A stretch of 45,976 bases of DNA from a virus. The stretch covers positions 1-45,976 of IMG/VR virus record IMGVR_UViG_3300021961_000163, one strand, 5' to 3'. A program made the position numbers and the translations under genes. Positions 1 to 5,635 of this stretch are shown one piece after another. How positions within the stretch are numbered: position 1 is the stretch's first letter; each line of letters starts with the position of its first letter. The notes beneath the pieces are model-generated. The model was given only the letters and a program-made list of their open reading frames with translations, did not search any database and was not told the DNA's origin.

Positions 1-5
1 ACCCC

Positions 6-34
6 TTGACAAGTATCCCCAAATAGTGTATAAT
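6..34 (+). promoter_or_regulatory. Consensus sigma70-type promoter
   Basis: TTGACA at 6-11 and TATAAT at 29-34 are separated by exactly 17 bases, a perfect match to the bacterial vegetative promoter consensus. Transcription would start near base 41 and read the genes at 204 and 593. In T4-like cyanophages such promoters are used by the unmodified host polymerase early in infection, so this small unit is probably expressed early even though it adjoins structural genes. Confidence 0.85.
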
Positions 35-68
35 AACCATGTGAGGTTGAGAGATGACATAGAGAGTA

Positions 69-153
69 CTTTAGAGGAAAACTAAAGAGAAGTCCAGAGG
101 GGTTGTGCCAGTCCTAGAAGTGTCACAGAGGGGGTTGTGAGAGGGTCTCTGTG
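69..153 (+). promoter_or_regulatory. Structured 5' leader with two hairpins and a direct repeat
   Basis: Between the promoter and the first ATG is a leader of about 160 bases. CTTTAG at 69-74 pairs perfectly with CTAAAG at 82-87 around a 7-base loop. CACAGAG at 124-130 pairs perfectly with CTCTGTG at 147-153. A near-identical direct repeat, CAGAGGGGTTGTG at 95-107 and again with one extra G at 126-139, overlaps the second stem. Whether the leader is regulatory is unknown. No known riboswitch was recognised. Confidence 0.4.
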
Positions 154-203
154 CCCTATACTAAGGACATCAGGGGGAAGGACCTCCACACACTCTCCAG
201 ACC

Positions 204-527
204 ATGCGTAAGATCGAAGCACAGATGAATGCAGCAATCCAAGGTTGCACCAACTGGAAGAATGCAAACACTCGTGTAGAGTATATTGCAGAGAATGACA
301 CCAGCAAAGTGTATCTGCATGGCAACCACATTGCCACTGTGGGTGACAACTTCCTAGAGGTGTTTGATGGTGGTTGGCAGTCTGTTACCACTAAGTCTCG
401 CCTGAATGCTATCATCAACGCACATGCAGATGCACTCAAAGATGGTATCTTTCAGAAGGACCATCAGTGGTATATTCGTGACAACAATGTGACCAGAGAA
501 TTCACCAACGGTTACATCTTCGCCTGA
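204..527 (+). CDS. Conserved cyanophage-type hypothetical protein, 107 aa
   Basis: The protein starts MRKIEAQMNAAI and contains NTRVEYIAEN, VYLHGNHIATV and GGWQSVTTKSRLNAI. This pattern resembles a small family common in cyanophages and other phages: an N-terminal 'KIE-QM-AAI' helix, a 'V-LHGN-IA' strand and a 'GW-T-TTKSRLNA' motif. Its function is unknown. No signal peptide or membrane segment is visible. It is the first gene of the unit driven by the promoter at 6-34. The ATG has no good Shine-Dalgarno sequence just upstream, and the nearest purine run (GGGGGAAGGA) is about 20 bases away, so another start or leader-controlled translation is possible. It is followed after 65 bases by another small gene. 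Confidence 0.8.
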   Translation: MRKIEAQMNAAIQGCTNWKNANTRVEYIAENDTSKVYLHGNHIATVGDNFLEVFDGGWQSVTTKSRLNAIINAHADALKDGIFQKDHQWYIRDNNVTREFTNGYIFA

Positions 528-592
528 TAGATTACACAGTCCTGAGTATGACTCTAAACTGCTCAATCCTCCATCCTAACTAACACTAACTC

Positions 593-760
593 ATGTCCGA
601 GTCTCTGATCCTTTCCCTGCTCAATCGTGCTGGTAATGGTACTCAACTCATGGAGATTCTTGATACTATCGTTGAAGATATTACTCAAGAAAACATCAAC
701 GAAGTCGCTGCACATTACGCAGCAATCTCTACTCCTACCTTGACAGAGATCGCTTTCTAG
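593..760 (+). CDS. Small hypothetical protein, 55 aa
   Basis: This is an open frame from ATG 593 to TAG 758-760. The protein begins MSESLILSLLNRAGNGTQ and continues with LMEILDTIVEDI. The 'LLNRA-NG-Q-MEILD' pattern resembles tiny proteins found repeatedly in marine cyanophages, of unknown function. It is predicted to be mostly helical and acidic, with no membrane segment. It sits between the 107-residue gene and a strong terminator at 770-798, so it is probably the last gene of the early-type unit. No clear ribosome binding site precedes the ATG. The call rests on the intact frame, its placement in the unit and the family-like motif. Confidence 0.65.
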   Translation: MSESLILSLLNRAGNGTQLMEILDTIVEDITQENINEVAAHYAAISTPTLTEIAF

Positions 761-769
761 GTTATACTT

Positions 770-798
770 GGGGAGAGTTAATCTTCTCCCCTTTCTTT
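770..798 (+). terminator. Rho-independent terminator
   Basis: GGGGAGA at 770-776 pairs perfectly with TCTCCCC at 785-791 (7 bp, mostly G-C), with an 8-base loop, and is followed by a T-rich run (TTTCTTTAT). It lies 10 bases after the stop of the 55-residue gene and would end the transcript from the promoter at 6-34. Confidence 0.85.
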
Positions 799-979
799 AT
801 ACTTAGCGACAGTTTAAAAGTATACTCAGGGCAGTTAAATTAGCCCCCTTAAATATAAAAAACGGCCACTACCCTAACCTACAAAGGTACCCGAGAGGCA
901 GATATATAACGAGCGGGTCCCCTTGCAGCCTATATAAAAAAATTCCCCAGGAAAAAAAATCATCTCAGAGGTTTTTACT
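799..979. other. Intergenic stretch without a recognisable gene
   Basis: This AT-rich spacer separates the terminated early-type unit from the next gene. It contains a weak 4-bp hairpin (GGGC 829-832 with GCCC 843-846) and an AT-rich box TATATAAA at 931-938, which could be a poor -10 element but has no matching -35. No tRNA or other RNA gene was seen. AGAGG at 967-971 is a plausible ribosome binding site for the gene at 980. Confidence 0.4.
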
Positions 980-1198
980 ATGGATTGGAAAATTCGCCAA
1001 GACCGCCAAGACGACCGTGTTTGGTGCCTTGAAGTAATTCTGAGACACGAAGGTTTTCTAGATCCTCGGAGTTATGCCTGTGCGGACTATTGTACCAGTG
1101 CTGGACTGACAAAGGATGCTAACGATGTCATAGCATCATGGGAGGAATGGAAGCTAGATAATCCGTCAGATAATCCACAAGTTATTAATAGGTTGTAA
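980..1198 (+). CDS. Hypothetical protein, 72 aa
   Basis: The protein begins MDWKIRQDRQDDRVW and ends NPQVINRL. It is hydrophilic, with several Trp residues and two nearby Cys (CADYC), and shows no signal peptide or membrane segment. I do not recognise the family. AGAGG at 967-971 lies 8 bases before the ATG and supports this start. The next gene begins three bases after the stop, so the two are probably co-transcribed. The composition (charged residues plus Trp) is normal for small phage proteins of the accessory class. Confidence 0.65.
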   Translation: MDWKIRQDRQDDRVWCLEVILRHEGFLDPRSYACADYCTSAGLTKDANDVIASWEEWKLDNPSDNPQVINRL

Positions 1199-1201
1199 AG
1201 T

Positions 1202-1375
1202 ATGTCCAAGAGATTCACAGTCACTATCGAAGAAGATGAGTTTGGGGAATTGATTCTTCCAATCCCTGATGATGTGTGTGAAGATCTTGGATGGTCTGTG
1301 GGAGATATGTTAGAATTTGAAGTAGATGATGTCACTGGCACGTTTACTTTGAGGAAGGTTGAGGACGACTCATAA
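1202..1375 (+). CDS. Small AbrB/MazE-like protein, 57 aa
   Basis: The frame runs from ATG 1202 to TAA 1373-1375. The protein starts MSKRFTVTIEEDEFGELI and contains LPIPDDVCEDLGWSVGD followed by MLEFEVDDVTGTFTLRKV. This 'strand, LPIP--V---LGW--GD-LE-E' pattern fits the swapped-hairpin fold of AbrB/MazE-type DNA-binding domains, in which a Leu-Pro turn precedes a short helix and 'GD' loop. Small proteins of this type occur in T4-like phages, where their role is unknown. If the fold is right, it would act as a dimer and could bind DNA. The protein is very acidic, which is unusual for a DNA binder. It follows the 72-residue gene by three bases. Confidence 0.6.
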   Translation: MSKRFTVTIEEDEFGELILPIPDDVCEDLGWSVGDMLEFEVDDVTGTFTLRKVEDDS

Positions 1376-1414
1376 CCGCGACCACGAAAAATACCCCTAC
1401 CACCGCGTTTCCAC

Positions 1415-1422
1415 TCTAAATA
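1415..1422 (+). promoter_or_regulatory. Possible late promoter box
   Basis: TCTAAATA differs from the T4 late box TATAAATA at one position and resembles the late boxes of cyanophages. It ends two bases before the ATG at 1425, so transcripts would start inside or at that gene. It may serve the large gene at 1715, or be a chance match. Confidence 0.35.
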
Positions 1423-1424
1423 CT

Positions 1425-1715
1425 ATGGAAGAATTTGAAAAGATCATTAAGGAGATTGATGAAAACTTCATTGGCATTAAAGAAGCATTTGATGACAATG
1501 CAAAGGCACATGAAACACTTAATGATTTCCTGACCAAGGTAGACGAAGCAATCATGGCACTACACGAGCGTATAAGCGCCATAGAGAAGCATCTAAGTGA
1601 GTTTCCTACCCCTGATAAGGTATACTACAAACCAAACGGTCAGGAGGACTATTTGAATATGAAAGCAAACTATGATCTCATCTACGAGCGTTTGGACAAG
1701 TTGGAGGGTAAGTAA
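1425..1715 (+). CDS. Hypothetical coiled-coil protein, 96 aa
   Basis: Starting at ATG 1425, the protein begins MEEFEKIIKEIDENF and has heptad-like spacing of Ile, Leu, Phe and Ala through about residue 60, then YYKPNGQEDYLN and a second helical stretch ending YERLDKLEGK. It is likely an elongated helical or coiled-coil protein. The same frame is open further upstream to a TTG at 1359, but that would overlap the AbrB-like gene and add an unhelical basic stretch, so I prefer the ATG even though no Shine-Dalgarno precedes it. The stop TAA overlaps the next ATG (TAATG), which suggests translational coupling to the large gene at 1715. The function is unknown; a chaperone or adaptor of the neighbouring virion protein is possible. 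Confidence 0.6.
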   Translation: MEEFEKIIKEIDENFIGIKEAFDDNAKAHETLNDFLTKVDEAIMALHERISAIEKHLSEFPTPDKVYYKPNGQEDYLNMKANYDLIYERLDKLEGK

Positions 1716-4282
1716 TGTCTGGGTGTCATACTGATGGATCTCCTTGCGGTACATACGGATTCGGTATTATTGCAGGTAGGAATAACGTTAGTCATTGTGA
1801 TGCACGGCGTCCTAATGATGCTAATGCTGCTACGGTAGAGTTTGGGCACTATCCTCCCATCAATTTTGTTGGTGATGAGGTTACTCAAGCTGCAGTCATG
1901 TATGACTCTTCATTGTATACGCAGTATCCTCCTACCACTAGTCGATACAACTATACTTCACCACAATCAGCTACTGAATATGAAGGTGCAAATTGTGGAA
2001 AACTAATTGAAACTATTAGTTGTGGCACCGCAATTTATGAAAATCATCCTTCAGATCTCTCTTTTAGACCGATGGAGAGTGATACTTGGTTTTATTATTT
2101 GTATGATATGGGTGCCAATGGCAGTGCTGTAGGATCACCTTGCTTTCGTATTCAGACAGAGCAGAGGACTGGTAGCACAACCACGTCTACTACTTCGGGT
2201 GGCACTACTACTCCAGGGGGCACTACAGACGATCAGGCAGGCAGTACACAGAGATGTATCCCTTGCACCTCGTTTTACTGCACTCCAGTTTCATCTTATT
2301 GCACTTATAGTTATGCTGGTCCCGATGAAACTGGTGATCCAGACTGTCCATATCCTTTGATTTTTGGTATTGGCACTCAAAGTAATAAGATTGTTGTGTC
2401 ATATGACGCATTTTCTACAGATGTGCCTAATGGATGCACGGATTTCAACTTTGTTTATGCTGCAGATAGCATTGATGAGGATGTTTGGAATGAATCTACC
2501 TTCTCTTCTGGTGATCCTGTAGTCACTTCACAGAATACTTGGGAGACTAGTGAGCGATCTTTCAATACATTTATCATCAGAGAGCTTGAATCTGGGTCTG
2601 CTTTAGGTCTAGAAGTCAAAATTGGCATTAAACCTGCACTACAAGATGCGGTTGATCCTGATGATCCCCCCGTTATTATTGGTACAGAGTGGGAATTGAT
2701 AGAGGTTATTAGTCAAGGACAGAATTATAATGTCAATGATACCTTCACAATTGAGTATGAGCACACTCATCCTAGCAGTGCTACCACAACTTTTACCATT
2801 CAACTCAAGGTTACTGCTACTGGTACGGTAACTGCGGTCAGTGGTGTGGCAGATTTCTCTCTTTTAAACGCTGGTGATACGCTAAATGGGCACATTGTAA
2901 CCAATACAGCGCACTCTGATGTCGATCATATACCATATCATGTCATCTATATTGATGGAAATGGCAATGATTTCACTAAAGATGGGTCATATACCTCTAG
3001 TCGTAACCACCAAGTTACGGTTGTTGCAGGTTATGGCATCAAAGACCGCGCTTATTTTGGTGGATTATACGAATTTTTCAACAAATCTATCCAATATACC
3101 GTGCATTCCGTAGAGCCTGGCACAATTTATACCTATCCTGGGTATTCTAACAGTGTTATTCAACCAGAAATTGAGGTAGATGTGCATAATGGGCGTGTTG
3201 TTAGCGCAACTGTGATCGATGGTGGGCAAAATTGGAATACAATTGGCGAAACTCCCGTGCTTCAGGTCACTGGACCACCCACTGAGACGGGTACTTTTGC
3301 TCAAGTCACGGGTAGTTTCAACAATGGAGTGCTTCAAAGCGTAACTATTGTCAATGGTGGCAGTGGATATAACGATTTAGACCCTCCTTCTATCATTGTA
3401 GGCAATTATTACTCCACTGAAACCAATGAAATCACGGGAACTGGCACTGATCCTGAGGGTATGGGGTATGGTGATAGGTCAGATCTCATCGATAGTGAGT
3501 ATTTTTCCCTAGATCAAGAGGTTTTTGACCAAATTGAAGCGGATGCAGCGGCAAGAAACGTCACAACTACCACTACTGGGCGCACAGCACAGGTTGATAC
3601 CTCTCGTCAACGTAGAGAGGAGACCAGTCAGGTGCTTTATACCAGCAGTTCGATCGATCAGATCCGCCCTTTGCAGAGTGTACCTGATCTAACGGGCAGT
3701 GGAGTCCTTCCACAGGAGTTTGATTCCGCACTACAATCATCACAAGATACTCAAACTGAAGCTATTAATACATTATTGGATAATATTTCGGATGATCCTG
3801 AGGCAAGGACTTATACTGCACCCGAAATTTACGTTGAAACCACGCAAAGACGCTTTCTTGACATGCCTAATGCGTCAACATACACAAAATACATCGTAAA
3901 GCAGTATAGACCCGACTCTAACGCTAGAACTACCTTCAATATCACCATAGGTCACAATGTATTGGAAGATGGTTGTGGGCACCTTCTAGAGGATCCCAAC
4001 CCCCTTAACGGTGGTGCTGCTCTCTGTGCTTCACCTTTTGGGTATCCTTTTGCTAATGTTACCGAATCAGACTCGGAAACTAGCGATCCAGACCCAGTTA
4101 CAGGCGATACGACCACTACCGATACCACCGTTTCATATACATATACATTGAGTCCATTAATGGGACCAGGATGCAGAAGTTGGTCAGCAAGCGGAAGTAT
4201 GATTGTAGAACACAACTTTTCTAGGTCAAGAGATACGTTTGCCGCGGCCGTTAATGCATATGGCAATCCATTTGACGTTTAA
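1715..4282 (+). CDS. Large virion-type protein of unknown role, 855 aa
   Basis: The start is supported by GGAGG at 1703-1707 and by TAATG coupling to the preceding gene. The N-terminus is Cys-rich (MSGCHTDGSPCGTYGF). A Thr/Gly-rich low-complexity linker lies at about residues 151-172, followed by a CIPCTSFYC cluster near 180. From about residue 490 there is a beta-repeat stretch with NGGSGYNDLDPPSI, the same GSGY module found in the neighbouring baseplate proteins. A helical segment (TEAINTLLDNI) and a C-terminal region with two short Cys-containing loops follow. It precedes the PAAR-like gene by 18 bases, so it may be a baseplate hub, spike or fibre component. I see no lysozyme motif and cannot equate it with T4 gp5. 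No signal peptide or membrane segment is present. Confidence 0.75.
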   Translation: MSGCHTDGSPCGTYGFGIIAGRNNVSHCDARRPNDANAATVEFGHYPPINFVGDEVTQAAVMYDSSLYTQYPPTTSRYNYTSPQSATEYEGANCGKLIETISCGTAIYENHPSDLSFRPMESDTWFYYLYDMGANGSAVGSPCFRIQTEQRTGSTTTSTTSGGTTTPGGTTDDQAGSTQRCIPCTSFYCTPVSSYCTYSYAGPDETGDPDCPYPLIFGIGTQSNKIVVSYDAFSTDVPNGCTDFNFVYAADSIDEDVWNESTFSSGDPVVTSQNTWETSERSFNTFIIRELESGSALGLEVKIGIKPALQDAVDPDDPPVIIGTEWELIEVISQGQNYNVNDTFTIEYEHTHPSSATTTFTIQLKVTATGTVTAVSGVADFSLLNAGDTLNGHIVTNTAHSDVDHIPYHVIYIDGNGNDFTKDGSYTSSRNHQVTVVAGYGIKDRAYFGGLYEFFNKSIQYTVHSVEPGTIYTYPGYSNSVIQPEIEVDVHNGRVVSATVIDGGQNWNTIGETPVLQVTGPPTETGTFAQVTGSFNNGVLQSVTIVNGGSGYNDLDPPSIIVGNYYSTETNEITGTGTDPEGMGYGDRSDLIDSEYFSLDQEVFDQIEADAAARNVTTTTTGRTAQVDTSRQRREETSQVLYTSSSIDQIRPLQSVPDLTGSGVLPQEFDSALQSSQDTQTEAINTLLDNISDDPEARTYTAPEIYVETTQRRFLDMPNASTYTKYIVKQYRPDSNARTTFNITIGHNVLEDGCGHLLEDPNPLNGGAALCASPFGYPFANVTESDSETSDPDPVTGDTTTTDTTVSYTYTLSPLMGPGCRSWSASGSMIVEHNFSRSRDTFAAAVNAYGNPFDV

Positions 4283-4300
4283 TCGGAGGTAGTGTAAAAT

Positions 4301-4804
4301 ATGGCAGGTCTTCCCGCTGCGATTTACATGGGAGTTGATAGTGGACACGGTAAATGTGTACCTCCCAACGTCCATGCCTATGTTGGATGTGAAGGCACTT
4401 GCCAAACGGCACCTAAAAAATCAATTGCTGCAATGGATCCATTTAATATGTGGCCACCATTTGCACAAGCTCCTCTGAGTATTATGCAAGCAATTGTAAA
4501 TGTCGTTATTAATGGCAATATTCCTATCGTCGATCAAGACTTATTGACGAATCATCCGCCTACTTGCACTAACTTAATTGTTAGAGGAGGATGTAAAGAT
4601 CCCCCAGCACCGCTTCCTTGTCCTACACAGACACTTTGCACGGAAGATATCGCTGGAGGTGGTGCTCACATTAGGAAAGCAATCGCAACCACAGCAACAG
4701 TCTTTGTCAATGGTAGAAGACTGTGTAGAGTTAAAGATCCCCTTGGACCTCCCTGCTTATCACTGATCAGCACAGGTGCTACAAATGTATTAGTTGGAGC
4801 GTAA
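4301..4804 (+). CDS. PAAR-like tail spike tip protein (gp5.4-like)
   Basis: The protein has 167 residues. The C-terminal part carries ATTATVFVNGRRLCRVKDP followed by a 'I-TGATNVLVG' ending, which fits the PAAR repeat pattern 'I--GS-TVFVNG-PAAR-GD ... I-TGS-NV-V'. The N-terminal part (GLPAAIYMGVDSGHGK) resembles the opening PAAR strand. PAAR proteins form a small cone that caps the central spike of contractile tails and binds a metal ion; T4 gp5.4 is the phage example. His and Cys residues (GHGKC, CEGTC, CPTQTLC) are candidates for metal ligands. The middle (about 45-95) is an insertion relative to minimal PAAR proteins of about 95 residues. GGAGG at 4285-4289 supports the start. Its position just before gp25 and gp6 agrees with a baseplate role. 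Confidence 0.75.
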   Translation: MAGLPAAIYMGVDSGHGKCVPPNVHAYVGCEGTCQTAPKKSIAAMDPFNMWPPFAQAPLSIMQAIVNVVINGNIPIVDQDLLTNHPPTCTNLIVRGGCKDPPAPLPCPTQTLCTEDIAGGGAHIRKAIATTATVFVNGRRLCRVKDPLGPPCLSLISTGATNVLVGA

Positions 4805-4807
4805 ATT

Positions 4808-4945
4808 ATGGCAAAATCTAAAGTTGGTGTCGTGAAGTCTGGTTATACCCCAGGCAAGCCAAAACGTACTCGTCAAGGTCAAGGCACGAATTCAAAGGCT
4901 TCTCATGGACGTAAAAAGTTGAGAGGGCAAGGTAAAGGATGTTGA
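4808..4945 (+). CDS. Small very basic protein, 45 aa
   Basis: The frame runs from ATG 4808 to TGA 4943-4945, three bases after the PAAR-like gene. The protein contains KVGVVKSGYTPGKPKRTRQG and HGRKKLRGQGKG and is extremely rich in Lys, Arg, Gly and Gln, with no hydrophobic core. A 'GYTPGK-KRTRQG' pattern is, as I recall it, shared by tiny proteins encoded next to cyanophage structural genes. It probably binds nucleic acid or an acidic protein surface and is likely disordered alone. It is the last gene before an 88-base gap with a late promoter. The function is unknown. Confidence 0.65.
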   Translation: MAKSKVGVVKSGYTPGKPKRTRQGQGTNSKASHGRKKLRGQGKGC

Positions 4946-4969
4946 ATCCTACATTCTACATAGAATAGC

Positions 4970-4977
4970 GATAAATA
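4970..4977 (+). promoter_or_regulatory. Late promoter box GATAAATA
   Basis: GATAAATA matches the T4 late box TATAAATA at seven of eight positions and lies in a non-coding gap, 56 bases before the ATG at 5034. It would drive the baseplate wedge genes (61-residue gene, gp25, gp6 and onward) by sigma factor gp55-programmed polymerase. Confidence 0.7.
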
Positions 4978-5033
4978 ATACTCAGGGATAGCAACCCCGT
5001 TAAAAGTTCTGTTACCCACAGGACTTAATAACT

Positions 5034-5219
5034 ATGGCAAATCACCCAATCCCAGATCAGAGTGATGACTTTATCAAGTCAGGTATGAGATTAATAACTG
5101 ATCCTAGGTCAGATGTCCTTCTTCAGAGAACTAACAAAAATTCTCCTCCAAAAGATAGGAATTCCAGATGGTGTGGTGGCAAAGGTGGGTTTGACGACTA
5201 TGTAGAAAGATGGCATTAA
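5034..5219 (+). CDS. Hypothetical protein upstream of gp25, 61 aa
   Basis: The protein begins MANHPIPDQSDDFIKSGM and contains ITDPRSDVLLQRTNKNS; it is hydrophilic and ends GGFDDYVERWH. I do not recognise the family. ACAGGA about 14 bases before the ATG is a weak ribosome binding site. It is the first gene after the late promoter at 4970, and its last ten bases overlap the start of gp25 in another frame, so it is probably translated together with gp25. A virion or assembly role is inferred from the position only. Confidence 0.65.
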   Translation: MANHPIPDQSDDFIKSGMRLITDPRSDVLLQRTNKNSPPKDRNSRWCGGKGGFDDYVERWH

Positions 5220-5632
5220 AATCAGTTACTGGTGCAGATTTCGGACGCAAACATTCAAGAGCGTTTAAAGACGTGCAGCTTGAATTTGGGCGCAATCCAT
5301 TTACTAATGACATCAATGTACTGAAAAACTCCGAAGCAATCAAGCAAGCGGTTAAGAATCTTGTTTTGACTGCTCCTGGAGAAAAATTTTTTAACCCAAA
5401 TTACGGATCTAAGGTTTCTCAACTCTTGTTTGAGCCCTTAGATCCTTTTTTGATAGATACTATTCAAAATGAGATTCTAAATACCATTAGAAATTATGAG
5501 CAACGTGTCCAAGTGACTACCGTTAGATGTAAAGCAAATTATGATGACAATTCTATTAATGTTTACCTTGAATACAAGATTGTTGGTTTGCCCCTAATTG
5601 AAAATATCAATTTCGTATTACAGAGACCCTAA
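5210..5632 (+). CDS. 25: Baseplate wedge protein gp25
   Basis: The protein has 140 residues, close to the T4 gp25 length. The diagnostic gp25/GPW motif is visible as TAPGEKFFNPNYGSK followed by VSQLLFEPLDPF (about residues 58-85); the 'L---PGE-----FG' core with the downstream 'LFEP' is shared with T4 gp25 and type VI secretion TssE. In T4, gp25 joins gp6 and gp53 in the wedge core next to the tail tube and sheath and helps trigger sheath polymerisation. The gene overlaps the preceding small gene by ten bases and is followed after three bases by gp6, a usual pairing in cyanophages. The start has only a weak purine run before it. Confidence 0.93.
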   Translation: MALKSVTGADFGRKHSRAFKDVQLEFGRNPFTNDINVLKNSEAIKQAVKNLVLTAPGEKFFNPNYGSKVSQLLFEPLDPFLIDTIQNEILNTIRNYEQRVQVTTVRCKANYDDNSINVYLEYKIVGLPLIENINFVLQRP

Positions 5633-5635
5633 CCA

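Noticed and set aside
799-979. tRNA or small RNA gene in the intergenic gap
   Set aside because: No cloverleaf, T-loop consensus or strong stem was found. Only a weak 4-bp hairpin and AT-rich tracts are present.
1715-4282. Identity of the 855-residue protein as gp5 (baseplate hub lysozyme)
   Set aside because: Its place before the PAAR-like gene is suggestive, but no lysozyme catalytic pattern or beta-helix spike repeats could be seen, so no name is given.
5190-5240. Overlap of the 61-residue gene with gp25 considered as a programmed frameshift
   Set aside because: No slippery heptamer or downstream hairpin is evident. The ten-base overlap is normal for tightly packed phage genes.
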